From the NCBI GenBank assembly GCA_009692365.1, contig SHZJ01000006.1:1-64000 (forward strand): a stretch of 64,000 nt of DNA, given 5' to 3'. This DNA comes from Gammaproteobacteria bacterium (GTDB lineage Bacteria > Pseudomonadota > Gammaproteobacteria > Ga0077536). The number at the start of each line of letters is the position of its first letter. The first letter of the stretch is position 1. Below are positions 1 through 9,260 of this stretch, one piece after another. The notes beneath the pieces were generated by a model. The model was not told the origin of the DNA. It worked only from the letters and a program-made list of their open reading frames with translations, and made no database searches. The position numbers were made by a program, and so were the translations under genes.

Positions 1-1079
1 TCACGGCCACCCTGCCCATAGCAGGCCGGCCCGGGGCTCGCCCCGGCGCTGCGCGGTCCCGCCCGCAGCGAGCCGCCCTCGTCGATCCAGCCCACCGAGC
101 CCCCGCCCGCGCCCACACTGTGGATGTCGAGCATGGGGACGATGCAGGGGATCTCCCACTCGATTTCGTGGTCGCGGGTGATCAGCCCTTTGCCGTTTTC
201 CACGATGGAGACATCGAAGCTCGTGCCGCCCACATCTGTGTGGATGATATTGGGAAAACCGCACAGCCGGCTCAAATAACCGGCATAGGCGACGCCCCCC
301 GCAGGGCCGGACTCAATCAGTTCTTCCGGGTGCTGCTTGGCGTATTCGAGCCCGGTGATCCCGCCGCTGCTTTTGAGAATCAACAGTGAGCCGGTGCAGC
401 CCTCGCTCCGCAAGGCCGCTTCGAGCCGTCGAAAATAGACCTCCATCACCGGGATGGTCGCCGCCCGGATAGCGGTGGTGGTAAACCGGCCGTGTTCACG
501 GAATACGGGCCGGGTCTCGGCAGACAGCACCACATAGGTAGCCGGGTTGAGCTCGCGGATGATGTCGCGCATCTCCCGCTCGTGCTGGTCATTCTTGTAA
601 GAATTGATGAACGCCACCGCCACCGATTGGATCTTGTGAGCGCGAATTTTCTCCGCCACTGCATAGGCTTCAGCGCGCGGGAAAGCGCGCACAACCTGCC
701 CCTGCACATCAATTCTTTCATTCACCGTATAGCGGTAGCGACGCTTGATGATGGGCTTGGGCTTGACCTGATAGGGGTCGTAGAGCTGTTCGCGATGCTG
801 GCGCCCAATTTCGATGGTGTCGCGAAAACCCTCGGTGGTCACCATCGCCGGAGCGGGATAGTCGCGTTCAATGAGCGCGTTGGTCGCGGTGGTCGTGCCG
901 TGCATGACATGCGAGATTTCAGCAAACGGGATCCCCGCTTCGCGAATCGCACTGATGACGCCCACGGCGCGATCGTGGCGGCTGGTCAGCACCTTGGAGG
1001 TGACCTGCGCGCGCGTCTGGTCGTCCCAAGCGAAAAGATCGGTAAAGGTACCGCCAACATCGATTCCAACCCGCCACAT
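1..1079 (-). CDS. Hydantoinase/oxoprolinase family protein, HyuA type (3' end outside window)
   Basis: The first 359 codons of a HyuA-type protein run off the left edge. The ATG at 1079 follows AAGGAG at good spacing. The N-terminus carries the ASKHA-type phosphate-binding motif GIDVGGTFTDLF. Later come HGTTTATNAL, the SGPAGGV stretch, a second nucleotide motif (HTDVGGTSFDVS) and the GAGGGSVGW segment, in the family order. Members hydrolyse cyclic imides or lactams such as N-methylhydantoin or 5-oxoproline with ATP, or carboxylate ketones, usually with a HyuB partner. The partner would lie left of position 1. It starts 45 bp after the sarcosine dehydrogenase-like gene and is probably co-transcribed, which hints at N-methylated nitrogen compounds. 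The substrate cannot be read from sequence. Confidence 0.9.
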   Translation of the reverse strand, partial: MWRVGIDVGGTFTDLFAWDDQTRAQVTSKVLTSRHDRAVGVISAIREAGIPFAEISHVMHGTTTATNALIERDYPAPAMVTTEGFRDTIEIGRQHREQLYDPYQVKPKPIIKRRYRYTVNERIDVQGQVVRAFPRAEAYAVAEKIRAHKIQSVAVAFINSYKNDQHEREMRDIIRELNPATYVVLSAETRPVFREHGRFTTTAIRAATIPVMEVYFRRLEAALRSEGCTGSLLILKSSGGITGLEYAKQHPEELIESGPAGGVAYAGYLSRLCGFPNIIHTDVGGTSFDVSIVENGKGLITRDHEIEWEIPCIVPMLDIHSVGAGGGSVGWIDEGGSLRAGPRSAGASPGPACYGQGGR

Positions 1080-1124
1080 GGGCCCTCTCCTTGTCCTGTG
1101 TTCTTACAAAATGACCGCGCGAGT

Positions 1125-3575
1125 TCACCCGCGTAGGCGCTGGAACTCGGGGTCGTAAAGCGGCGCGATCGACATCCGCGCGGGATAGCGCTCGTTGCCT
1201 ACTTCAATTTCATAGCGCCCCGCGTTCAGCCATTCGTCGCTGACGCCCTCGGCGTTGACCACATAGCCCAGCGCAACACAAGCGCCCAGCGTATGGCCAA
1301 ACATGCCCGAAGTCGTGTAGCTATTACGCACGCCGTCGCGGTAAATAGGCTCGTTGTGATACAGCATGGGGGTCGCGTCTGCCAGTAAGAATTGCACCAA
1401 GCGCCGGGTGGGGAGTCCGGCGTCGCGCTGTCGTAGCAACGCCTCGCGGCCCACAAATCCGCCGGGCTTATCCCAGGCGCAAGCAAAGGCCAGCCCCGCT
1501 TCCAAGGGGGTGTCGTGGGAACCAATGTCGTGCGCCCACTCGCGATAGGCTTTCTCGATGCGGAGCGAATTCAGCGTGTGATAGCCGCAGTGGCGCAGAC
1601 CAAAAGCCGCGCCGGCTGCAACCAAAGCCGTATACACCGGCACCGTAAAAGCGGTGGGGATATACAACTCCCAGCCCAGTTCACCGGCGTAGCTCAAACG
1701 CTGGGCGAGCAGGGTCTGGTAGCCCAGTGGGATTTCTTGCGCCGCGCCGTAGGGAAAGCTCTGATTGGAAAAATCGTGCGGCGAGAGCGCTTGCAGCAGG
1801 GCGCGGGAATTAGGCCCTTGCACATTGAGCATCGACCAGCTGCCCGAAACATCGGTGATCACACAGCGCGCATCTTCTGGGATCTGGTTGCGGATCAGCG
1901 CCTCAACGTGGGTGTGGGTAAACGCCGCCGCCACCACGAAATACTGATCCTCCGCCAGCCGCGAGACGGTCAGATCGGCTTCGATGCCGCCGTTGGCATT
2001 CAGGAACTGGGTATAGACCACCCGCCCCGGCGGCACCGACATCGAGGCGGTGGTCATGGCGTTGAGGACGCGCTCTGCGTCGCGCCCCTGCACCAAAAAT
2101 TTCGAGAACGAGCTTTGCTCGAACACGCCCACGGCGGTGCGCACCGCATGGTGCTCCTGCGCGTTGTTGTCGAACCAGTTCTGCCGACCCCAAGCGTATT
2201 CATAGACCGGCGGCTGCCCGGGGCGGGCGTACCAGTTGGGCCGTTCCCAGCCTGCGGATTCGCCAAAACACGCCCCGGCTGCCGCCAAACGGTCGTGGAG
2301 GACACCTTGCTTGACGCCCCGCGCGCTGGTCCACTGCCGATACGGCCAGTGGTCCTGATAGCCAATGCCCAAGGACTCGGTCATGCGGTCGTGGAGGTAG
2401 CGCCGGTTGCTTTGCCAAGGCTGGACGCGGCGGATATCGACCGACCACATGTCCATCGGTGGCCGACCGGTGGTAATCCATTCAGCCATCACCATGCCCA
2501 CCCCACCGCCCGAGAGTATGCCCAGCGAATTCATCCCCGCTGCGACAAAAAAATTGCGCACAGTGGGCGCCGGGCCCATGAGGTAATTGTGGTCGGGGGT
2601 GAAAGATTCTGGCCCGCAGAAAAACAGCTTAATGCCGTGGTCCATTAGCGTGGGAACCCGTAACATCGCTTTCTCGACCACCGGCAGCAGGCGGTCCCAG
2701 TCAGCTTGGATGTCGTTGAAACAGAAATCTTCGGGGATACCGTCCATACCCCACGGTCGCGCCACGGGTTCGAAATAGCCCACCATGATTTTGCCGGCTT
2801 CCTCGCGAATATAGGCACTGTTGCCGGGGTCGCGCAGGATGGGCAGGCGGTTGTGCACGCCCGCCACCGGCTCGGAGACGAGGTAGTAATGCTCGCAGGC
2901 CTGCAGGGGCACGTGCACGCCCGCCAGCTGGCCCACCTCGCGCGCCCACAGGCCGGCGCAATTCACCACAAACTCGGCCCGGATGTCGCCGCGCTCGGTG
3001 CGCACGCCGGTGACCACGCCTTGGTGGCGCTCGATGCCAATCACCTTGGTGTTCTCGATGAGTTGCGCGCCGCCCATGCGTGCGCCCTTCGCCAAGGCTT
3101 GGGTCACATCGGTGGGATTCACGCGGCCGTCTTGCGGAAAATAGAACGCCGCCTGTACGTTAGTGACGTCGGCCAGCGGCCACATATCGCTCACTTCGCG
3201 GGCGGTAATCTCGTGGCTTTCCACGCCAAAGCTGCGCGCCATCGCGCAGCCCCGCCGCATCTCGTGGGCTTTCTCAGGGGTCATCGCTAATTGGATGGAT
3301 CCGCAGTTGATCAAGCCCGTGGCCTGCCCGGTCTCGGCTTCGAGATCACGGTAGAGCGCCTGCGTGTACTTCGCGAGTTGGGTCTGCGCCTCGGTGTCGC
3401 GCAGGGTGGTCAGCAGGCCCGCCGCATGCCACGTCGTGCCGCAGGTGAGCTGTTTACGCTCTAGCAGCACCACATCGTTCCAGCCCAGTTTGGTTAAGTG
3501 ATAGGCAATGGAGCAACCGATGACGCCCCCCCCAATAATGACGACGCGGGCACTGGACGGTAGGGCTTTATTCAT
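1125..3575 (-). CDS. FAD-dependent sarcosine/dimethylglycine dehydrogenase-like oxidoreductase with GcvT domain
   Basis: An 816-residue flavoenzyme of the dimethylglycine/sarcosine dehydrogenase family, close to full family length. A Rossmann FAD motif (VVIIGGGVIGCS) starts near residue 10. TTWHAAGLL near residue 47 contains the histidine that binds FAD covalently in mitochondrial DMGDH. The FAD domain is followed by an FAO_M linker and by GcvT-like folate-binding domains (second half), which accept the methylene group as methylene-THF in characterised members. I chose the ATG at 3575, just before the FAD motif; an upstream ATG at 3632 adds 19 atypical residues. Neither start has a strong ribosome binding site. 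It precedes a hydantoinase A gene by 45 bp. Oxidative N-demethylation of a methylated glycine derivative is likely; the exact substrate is unknown. Confidence 0.9.
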   Translation of the reverse strand: MNKALPSSARVVIIGGGVIGCSIAYHLTKLGWNDVVLLERKQLTCGTTWHAAGLLTTLRDTEAQTQLAKYTQALYRDLEAETGQATGLINCGSIQLAMTPEKAHEMRRGCAMARSFGVESHEITAREVSDMWPLADVTNVQAAFYFPQDGRVNPTDVTQALAKGARMGGAQLIENTKVIGIERHQGVVTGVRTERGDIRAEFVVNCAGLWAREVGQLAGVHVPLQACEHYYLVSEPVAGVHNRLPILRDPGNSAYIREEAGKIMVGYFEPVARPWGMDGIPEDFCFNDIQADWDRLLPVVEKAMLRVPTLMDHGIKLFFCGPESFTPDHNYLMGPAPTVRNFFVAAGMNSLGILSGGGVGMVMAEWITTGRPPMDMWSVDIRRVQPWQSNRRYLHDRMTESLGIGYQDHWPYRQWTSARGVKQGVLHDRLAAAGACFGESAGWERPNWYARPGQPPVYEYAWGRQNWFDNNAQEHHAVRTAVGVFEQSSFSKFLVQGRDAERVLNAMTTASMSVPPGRVVYTQFLNANGGIEADLTVSRLAEDQYFVVAAAFTHTHVEALIRNQIPEDARCVITDVSGSWSMLNVQGPNSRALLQALSPHDFSNQSFPYGAAQEIPLGYQTLLAQRLSYAGELGWELYIPTAFTVPVYTALVAAGAAFGLRHCGYHTLNSLRIEKAYREWAHDIGSHDTPLEAGLAFACAWDKPGGFVGREALLRQRDAGLPTRRLVQFLLADATPMLYHNEPIYRDGVRNSYTTSGMFGHTLGACVALGYVVNAEGVSDEWLNAGRYEIEVGNERYPARMSIAPLYDPEFQRLRG

Positions 3576-3752
3576 CAGGGATGGGTGCTCATGAGGCGCT
3601 TGGTCGCGGCACCTTAGCGAAGGCCTAGGCATTTCTCAATGCGGCGCCGGCCGGCCGCGCACTGCGCCCGCGCCTGCCCCGGCGGCTGTAGGCGGCACTC
3701 GCGCCACCACCCTGCCCCCGCTTACTATGCGCCCAAAGGGGAGCAAACAACC

Positions 3753-5024
3753 ATGGATAATATTTTTGTCGCCGGGGTCAGCATGACGGCTTTCGGCAAA
3801 CAGATCGATCTTTCCATCAAGCAACTGGCCGCCGCCGCCCTGGCCGACGTGCTGGCCGATGCGGGCGCCGAGATTAGCGACATTCAGGCGGTTTTTTACG
3901 GCAATTGCGTGCAAGGCCATATGGAAGGCCAAGACATGGTGCGGGGCGAAATTGCGTTGCGCGAAGCCGGCATTTCGCGAGTGCCGGTGATTAACGTCGA
4001 AAATGCCTGCGCCACCGGCAGCACCGCCTTTCACCTCGCCGCCAACTATGTGCAGGCGGGTGCGGCCGACATCGTGCTGGCGATCGGCGCTGAGAAAATG
4101 TATTCGTCGGACCGCACGCTGATGTTCAGTGCCTTCGACGGCGCTTGGGATGTGCACAACGTGGCACTTAGTCGCGACGCACTCATTCGTATGGGGGACG
4201 GCGTGCCCGTACCGCCCGGCACTACCTCAGAGCGGCCGTACAGCGTTTTTATGGACGTTTATGCCGGGTTTTGCCGGCTGCACATGAAAACTTTCGGCAC
4301 CACGCAACGCCAGCTCGCGGCCATCGCGGCCAAAAATCACGGGCATTCGGTGCACAACCCGCTGGCCCAGTACCGCAAACCCTTTTCGATCGACGAGGTC
4401 ATGAACGCGGCCCCCATCACCTATCCCTTGACGCTGCCCATGTGTTCACCCGTGAGCGATGGCGCGGCGGCGGCGATCGTCTGCAATGCGGCGGGATTAG
4501 CGCGACTAAAAGGCAGTCAACGCCGCGCCATGCGGGTGCTGGCCAGCGTCCTGCAAACCGGCAGCGACCGCGCCCCGGAGGACTACGCAAACCACGTCAC
4601 CGCCCACGCGGCGCGACGGGCGTGGGCACAGGCGGGCATTGGCCCCGCCGAAGTCTCGCTCGCCGAAGTGCATGACGCCACCGCGATGGGCGAAATCATC
4701 GAAGTAGAAGCGCTGGGTTTGACGCCGTTAGGCGAGGCCGGGCCGCGCGCGGAGCGGGGCGAGTTATCACTCGGCGGACGACTGCCGGTAAATCCTTCGG
4801 GCGGGCTGGAGTGCAAAGGACACCCCATCGGCGCCACGGGTCTGGCACAGGTGTTCGAACTCGTCACCCAGCTGCGCGGCGAAGCCGGTGCCCGTCAGGT
4901 GGGTGGCGCGCGCATCGCCCTGGCGCAGAACGGCGGCGGCATTGTGGGGATAGAGGAAGCGGTGGTCGCAGTGACGGTACTGGGGCACTCGCGCTCAGCG
5001 CGTAGTGCGCCCGCCCACCGGTAA
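3753..5024 (+). CDS. Thiolase family protein, SCP-x/lipid-transfer type
   Basis: A 423-residue thiolase. The acylated cysteine lies in NACATGSTAF (about residue 85) and the catalytic histidine in KGHPIGATG (about residue 360). The C-terminal cysteine of classical biosynthetic thiolases (CxGGG) is replaced by QNGGGIVG, as in the SCP-x/lipid-transfer subfamily. These enzymes cleave or form 3-ketoacyl-CoA thioesters, often of branched, steroid or aromatic side chains. The start at 3753 follows GGGGAG; the open frame begins further upstream, but that extension is Arg/His/Cys-rich and has no ribosome binding site. It is divergent from the dehydrogenase (177 bp gap). Together with the CoA ligase at 7643 and the carboxylase at 21-28 kb it could serve a ketone carboxylation pathway, but that is speculation. 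Confidence 0.92.
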   Translation: MDNIFVAGVSMTAFGKQIDLSIKQLAAAALADVLADAGAEISDIQAVFYGNCVQGHMEGQDMVRGEIALREAGISRVPVINVENACATGSTAFHLAANYVQAGAADIVLAIGAEKMYSSDRTLMFSAFDGAWDVHNVALSRDALIRMGDGVPVPPGTTSERPYSVFMDVYAGFCRLHMKTFGTTQRQLAAIAAKNHGHSVHNPLAQYRKPFSIDEVMNAAPITYPLTLPMCSPVSDGAAAAIVCNAAGLARLKGSQRRAMRVLASVLQTGSDRAPEDYANHVTAHAARRAWAQAGIGPAEVSLAEVHDATAMGEIIEVEALGLTPLGEAGPRAERGELSLGGRLPVNPSGGLECKGHPIGATGLAQVFELVTQLRGEAGARQVGGARIALAQNGGGIVGIEEAVVAVTVLGHSRSARSAPAHR

Positions 5025-5137
5025 CCCAAGGCCGCCCCGCCCAGATAGCCCTGCCCCACGCTGCGGGCAGTATGTTAGCCCCCCTCTCGCCGGCAGTGGC
5101 GCGCTTGCCCGCGCGTCGCCCGCGCCGGCCTTAAGTG

Positions 5138-5160
5138 CGCGCGCCGGGCCGGGGCGCGCG
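5138..5160. terminator. GC-rich hairpin between convergent genes
   Basis: Perfect 8-bp arms (CGCGCGCC / GGCGCGCG) around a 7-nt loop lie in the 163-bp gap between the convergent thiolase and DUF1329 genes. There is no T-tract on either side, so this may just reflect base composition or act as a weak transcription barrier. Confidence 0.25.
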
Positions 5161-5187
5161 GCCTAACGCCGGTGCGAGGGCGAGGGC

Positions 5188-6564
5188 TTAGGTGCCCAAG
5201 CGCGTGATCGCGGATTCGGTGAGGTATTTCTCGTACAGGCTCTGGTCGTTGACCTTCATCTCATATCCCCCCCGAATGGTGCGGGTTTGTTCGAGGCGGG
5301 TCATGCGGTTGCTCTGCACGTCGTGGGCATGCACGTTGACCCACGACCAGTAGGGATATTTACCGTCCATCACTTTCTGGTCGCCATTCTCATACAGCGA
5401 ATAACTGCCATCGAAGGACTTGAAGGGTTCGCCGCGGCGGTCGTAGGAGACCATATTCACCGGCAACAGGGTGCGGGCATCGAACCACACGCGTTTTTTG
5501 CCCACCGGGGCCTGCGGATAGGAAGTAGGCTCGGCGTCGACGATGATGACTTCCGGGATGAGCTCGACCTTGGTATCCCAAAACGTAATATTTTTCGGAC
5601 CACCGTGGACTTTGCCCTCCCAGTTGGGATCGGCGCTGTTCCAGTTCTGCGTCAGTCCGGCCAGGAACGGGCCGCGGCCCACAATTTTAAAATTGCCCCA
5701 GGTGAGATAGGGATCGCCGGCCGCCCAGGCGTCGGAAAGATACAGTGTGGTGCCGGGAATGAGCGGCTCAAAACGCTGACTGGCGGGAAAGCGTCGCACG
5801 CGTTTGAAGGCCGGCAAATAGCCCATCAACTCGGGGAATACAGCCTGATCGTAATCCCAGATGTTGAGAAATGAAGTGCCTTTGGCGTCGTTGGGGTAGG
5901 TAAAAAAAACCGACTGGTAGCGCAGTTTTTTTTCGGAACCCGGCAAATAAGGTTTGGGATCCAGCGTGACCCGGCCCACCGAAGCCATTTCGCACCAGCC
6001 CACTTCGTAGTAGTAGCCTTGGTCGCCGTCGGCGTTAATTTCATAGTCTTTCACCATGTAGAACGACACATCGTGGCGACCCCACGACAGCGTAATGGGC
6101 ACAAAGACTTCCAACGCGGAGTGTGGTTCTGGAAACGGATTGCCGCCAATCCACGGCTTGCCTTCCAGGGTATAAATATTGCCTTTTGCGTCGAGCTTCG
6201 CTTGGCCTTTGTTGCGCAAAGTGGCCTCGATATAGTCGACGGGCGACAGATGGGTCATGTCTTTCGTGCTCTCGACAATGCCGATTTTCCGGCCCATTTG
6301 CTTGACCTGCATATAACGGATGGGATCCAGCAAGTCTTGCAACAGGTCGACGTTGTCGGCGGTGATGACGTCCCCCGGCTTGAAGCCGCCCTTGGTGTAC
6401 ACCTCGATGGACAGCAGTTCGTCGGGATAAACCTTCTCGAAGGTGCCGTTTTGGGCCACCGCGTCCCACACCGTCCCAAACACCCCTGCGGCAAATACAT
6501 TCTTAGCCGTCTGCTTGATGAAGTGTCGTCTGCTGAAGTCAGCGTCATATTTGCGAATTCTCAT
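5188..6564 (-). CDS. DUF1329 family protein with Tat signal
   Basis: A 458-residue DUF1329 protein. The N-terminus has a twin-arginine motif (SRRHFIK) followed by a hydrophobic stretch, so export in folded form is predicted. The rest is rich in aromatic residues and shows the beta-strand-rich, LolA/LolB-like pattern of the family (WGRHDVSFYMV, KKRVWFDARTLLPV, LPAFKRVRRFP). The ATG at 6564 follows GGGGAG at good spacing. DUF1329 proteins are known to me as companions of DUF1302 proteins, YCF48 proteins and RND/MMPL exporters in proteobacteria; all three lie within 14 kb here. It is the last gene of the minus-strand run and starts 61 bp after the COG0523 GTPase. A role in handling a hydrophobic molecule in the envelope is inferred; the biochemistry is unknown. 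Confidence 0.92.
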   Translation of the reverse strand: MRIRKYDADFSRRHFIKQTAKNVFAAGVFGTVWDAVAQNGTFEKVYPDELLSIEVYTKGGFKPGDVITADNVDLLQDLLDPIRYMQVKQMGRKIGIVESTKDMTHLSPVDYIEATLRNKGQAKLDAKGNIYTLEGKPWIGGNPFPEPHSALEVFVPITLSWGRHDVSFYMVKDYEINADGDQGYYYEVGWCEMASVGRVTLDPKPYLPGSEKKLRYQSVFFTYPNDAKGTSFLNIWDYDQAVFPELMGYLPAFKRVRRFPASQRFEPLIPGTTLYLSDAWAAGDPYLTWGNFKIVGRGPFLAGLTQNWNSADPNWEGKVHGGPKNITFWDTKVELIPEVIIVDAEPTSYPQAPVGKKRVWFDARTLLPVNMVSYDRRGEPFKSFDGSYSLYENGDQKVMDGKYPYWSWVNVHAHDVQSNRMTRLEQTRTIRGGYEMKVNDQSLYEKYLTESAITRLGT

Positions 6565-6625
6565 GCGTTACTCCCCGACATTTACTTGGCTTAAGACCGG
6601 CGCGCGCCGGTCCCCCGTTGCGTGT

Positions 6626-7621
6626 TTAGAGACACAGCGCAATGAATCGTTCCTCGATGCGCTGAGTGTCCAGTGCTCGTCCAATAAACACAATTCGACT
6701 GCTGTGGTCGGGATCGGGCCACGCCTCCAGCCATTGCAGCGGATAAAACTTATTTTGCACCGCGTGGATCAGCGCCGGCTGGCCCGGCTTGCTGACGAAT
6801 TCGGCGATACCCTTAATACGCAAAATCTGGCTACCTAGTTCATTGACCACCCGATTTAAAAATACCGAGGTCCCCGCCAAACTCAGCGGCCCGGCGTGGC
6901 GACACACGTGACTCTGGTACTGCAAAGCGTGGTCGTGCCCCTGCGGGTGAGCGTGATCCGCGTGCCGCGACAGCCAATCGCCCAACTGTGCGGCGCGCTG
7001 GTCGGGGTTAAAGCGGGGCTGGCCCACCAAACGGCTGGCGGGCGCAGCCCCCTGGATGGCCTCTAGGCATTCGGCCGCCGGATTGATCGCCGCAATGAGC
7101 GCGCGGGTGGCGGCAAGTTCCGCCGTCGTAGCGAGGTCGGTTTTGGAGATAACCAAGACATCGGCGAGCGCCACTTGGTCAGCCGCGGTCGCGTGATCAC
7201 GCAGCGTGGCCGGCGCATTGACCGCGTCGACCACGCTGACTATTTCTTCCAGCCGCACCGTACTTACCAGCGCGGGGGTGACCATCAGGGTGTGCGCCAG
7301 CGGCACCGGATCGGCCAGCCCGCTGGTTTCGATGACGATGCGGCGAAATGCCGGCACCTCGCCCAACGCACGCTTGTAGAGTAAATCATGGATGGTCAGC
7401 GCCAGATCGCCGCGTATCGTGCAGCACAGGCAGCCATTACGCAGTTCCACGATGCTTTCGGCGAGCTGCGCCACGACGAGGTGGTCGATGCTCACCTCAC
7501 CAAACTCGTTAATGATAACCACCGTGTCGGCGAGCTCTGGTGCGGCTAATAACTGCGCCAGCAGCGTGGTTTTGCCGCTGCCGAGAAAGCCCGTGAGTAA
7601 AGTGACAGGGAGACGTTTCAT
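6626..7621 (-). CDS. CobW/COG0523 family GTPase, putative metallochaperone
   Basis: A 331-residue G3E GTPase. Walker A is GFLGSGKTTLL near the N-terminus. GCLCCTIRGD supplies the family CxCC metal-binding motif. A guanine-specificity motif appears as SKTDL near residue 160. A histidine-rich segment (HADHAHPQGHDH, about residues 214-230) precedes the C-terminal CobW_C domain. COG0523 proteins deliver zinc, cobalt or other metals to client enzymes in the cytoplasm. The gene starts 21 bp after the acyl-CoA synthetase stop, without a clear ribosome binding site, so it probably depends on upstream translation. No zinc-uptake genes or obvious Zur box are nearby. The client could be one of the hydantoinase/carboxylase-family metalloenzymes, but that is a guess. 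Confidence 0.93.
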   Translation of the reverse strand: MKRLPVTLLTGFLGSGKTTLLAQLLAAPELADTVVIINEFGEVSIDHLVVAQLAESIVELRNGCLCCTIRGDLALTIHDLLYKRALGEVPAFRRIVIETSGLADPVPLAHTLMVTPALVSTVRLEEIVSVVDAVNAPATLRDHATAADQVALADVLVISKTDLATTAELAATRALIAAINPAAECLEAIQGAAPASRLVGQPRFNPDQRAAQLGDWLSRHADHAHPQGHDHALQYQSHVCRHAGPLSLAGTSVFLNRVVNELGSQILRIKGIAEFVSKPGQPALIHAVQNKFYPLQWLEAWPDPDHSSRIVFIGRALDTQRIEERFIALCL

Positions 7622-7642
7622 GGGGTGGTACCGAGGCCGTGC

Positions 7643-9208
7643 TTAATTGACGGCACGATCGGTGTTGACCCAAAACTTCTTGCGAATTTCGGTCTTAAGC
7701 ACTTTACCCACTGGCGAGCGCGGCAGCTCGGGCCAAATTTCCACGTTTTTTGGTGCCTTCACGCTGCCGAGTCGCGCTTTGGCGAAGGCGACGATTTCCG
7801 CCACGCTGAGCGTGCGCCCGGGGCGCAAGACCACGATGGCTGTGACCGCTTCACCCCATTTGGGATCGGGCACACCAATGACGGCGCAGTTTTCAATCGC
7901 AGGATGGGCGTTGATGGCGCTCTCTACTTCGGCCGAGAAAACGTTAAAGCCCCCGGTGATGATCATGTCTTTCTTGCGGTCGATGATGTAGACGTAGCCT
8001 TCTTCGTCTTGATAGGCGACATCCCCCGTGTGATGCCAGCCAAACTGCCGCGCCTCCGCCGTGCCTTCCGGATTGAGGTAATAACAGGGCGCGACCAAAT
8101 CGCCGCGCACCACGATTTCTCCCTGCTCGCCGCGCGCCAGCAGCCGACCCTCGTCGTCCATCACCGCCATGAGCGTGAGCGCGCAGGGTTTACCGCAGCT
8201 TTTTAGCAGATGCGCCCGCGCTGGGTTGCGCACCGCGCTCGCGAGTTCCGCGGGTGGCAGATAGGTCACCAGCATGGGCGCTTCGACCTGCCCGTAGCAT
8301 TGACACAGGCTAGGCCCGAAAACATCCACCGCTTCGGCCAGTTTGTCGGGCGACACCGGTGAGGCGGCGATCAGGAAATGGGTCAGCGAGGAGTAATCAA
8401 ACTCGCGCACCCGTGGATGCGCTAACAGCGCATAGAGCGCCGTGGGCGGCAAAAACACGTGCGTGACGCGGTGCTGCTCGATGGTTTCCATGATTTCCAG
8501 CGGGTCAATTTTTTCTACCACCACATGGGTCGGCGCCTGCGGGGTGAGCATGAAAGCGAGAATGCCGGCGGCGTGGGTCATGGGCGCGGCGCACAGATGC
8601 ACGGGCGGCACCGGACTGGCGAGCGTGATGCAGGTTTCTGCGATCAGCGTGGACCACGTGAGGTTGGTCCATAAAATACCCTTCGCCCGTCCGGTGGTGC
8701 CGCCGCTGCCCAGAATGGTGGTCATGCGGTCGGCAGCGTAGGGCAGGTCGGGAATGGTATGGCCGTCGCCCTCGGACAGAAACTCTGCCAAGGCCACGCC
8801 GGCGCCGTCGCCGTCGGGGGCGTCGATGCACACCGTGTGGCGCAGGGTCGGCACCTGGGCCCGAATCGCCGCCGCGTTGGCGCTAAACACACTGTGATAG
8901 AACAGCCATTCGCACTGCGTGAGGTTCATGAAATCGATGTTGGTGTCCAAGGCGTTGCGGGCGTTGATGGGCACCCAAGTGGCGTTGGCGCGGAACGCAC
9001 CCAGCACGCAGGCAAACGCGCTCACATCGTTCGGCGCATACACCGCGATGCGCCCCGCGTCGGACAGACCCCGCGCCACAATCGCGCGGCCGATTCGGTG
9101 CGACAGGGCCTGCATCTGGGTGTAGCTGTAGCGCTTGGGGCCGGCCACAAAAGCCGTGCGCTCGGGATGCGCATCGGCGGCTTTGTCAAAAAAATCGATG
9201 ACGCGCAT
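7643..9208 (-). CDS. AMP-forming acyl-CoA synthetase/ligase
   Basis: A 521-residue ANL-superfamily adenylating enzyme. It has the P-loop-like motif GSGGTTGRAKG (about residue 170), YGQVEAP, the hinge and ATP-ribose motif HTGDVAYQDEEGYVYI with DRKKDMIITGG, and the catalytic lysine segment SPVGKVLKTEIRKKF near the C-terminus. It should activate a carboxylic acid to its CoA thioester in the cytoplasm. The ATG at 9208 follows GAGGAGGAAG, which settles the start; an in-frame upstream extension to 9253 lacks a site. It sits 52 bp after the helical-repeat gene and 21 bp before the GTPase, so it is likely part of the same long transcript as the Exb genes. The substrate is unknown; fatty, cinnamic and aryl acids are all possible. 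Confidence 0.93.
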   Translation of the reverse strand: MRVIDFFDKAADAHPERTAFVAGPKRYSYTQMQALSHRIGRAIVARGLSDAGRIAVYAPNDVSAFACVLGAFRANATWVPINARNALDTNIDFMNLTQCEWLFYHSVFSANAAAIRAQVPTLRHTVCIDAPDGDGAGVALAEFLSEGDGHTIPDLPYAADRMTTILGSGGTTGRAKGILWTNLTWSTLIAETCITLASPVPPVHLCAAPMTHAAGILAFMLTPQAPTHVVVEKIDPLEIMETIEQHRVTHVFLPPTALYALLAHPRVREFDYSSLTHFLIAASPVSPDKLAEAVDVFGPSLCQCYGQVEAPMLVTYLPPAELASAVRNPARAHLLKSCGKPCALTLMAVMDDEGRLLARGEQGEIVVRGDLVAPCYYLNPEGTAEARQFGWHHTGDVAYQDEEGYVYIIDRKKDMIITGGFNVFSAEVESAINAHPAIENCAVIGVPDPKWGEAVTAIVVLRPGRTLSVAEIVAFAKARLGSVKAPKNVEIWPELPRSPVGKVLKTEIRKKFWVNTDRAVN

Positions 9209-9260
9209 CGCACACTTCCTCCTCAGATTGCTTGGCGCACAACAGCCGCCCAACCCTCAT

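Noticed and set aside
1515-2648. 377-codon plus-strand open frame antisense to the sarcosine dehydrogenase-like gene
   Set aside because: It is a typical GC-rich shadow frame, rich in His/Arg/Gly without family motifs, opposite a gene with complete conserved domains.
3646-3655. 10-bp palindrome GCCGGCCGGC between the divergent dehydrogenase and thiolase genes
   Set aside because: Pure G/C palindromes of this length are expected by chance in DNA of this composition, and no promoter boxes flank it.
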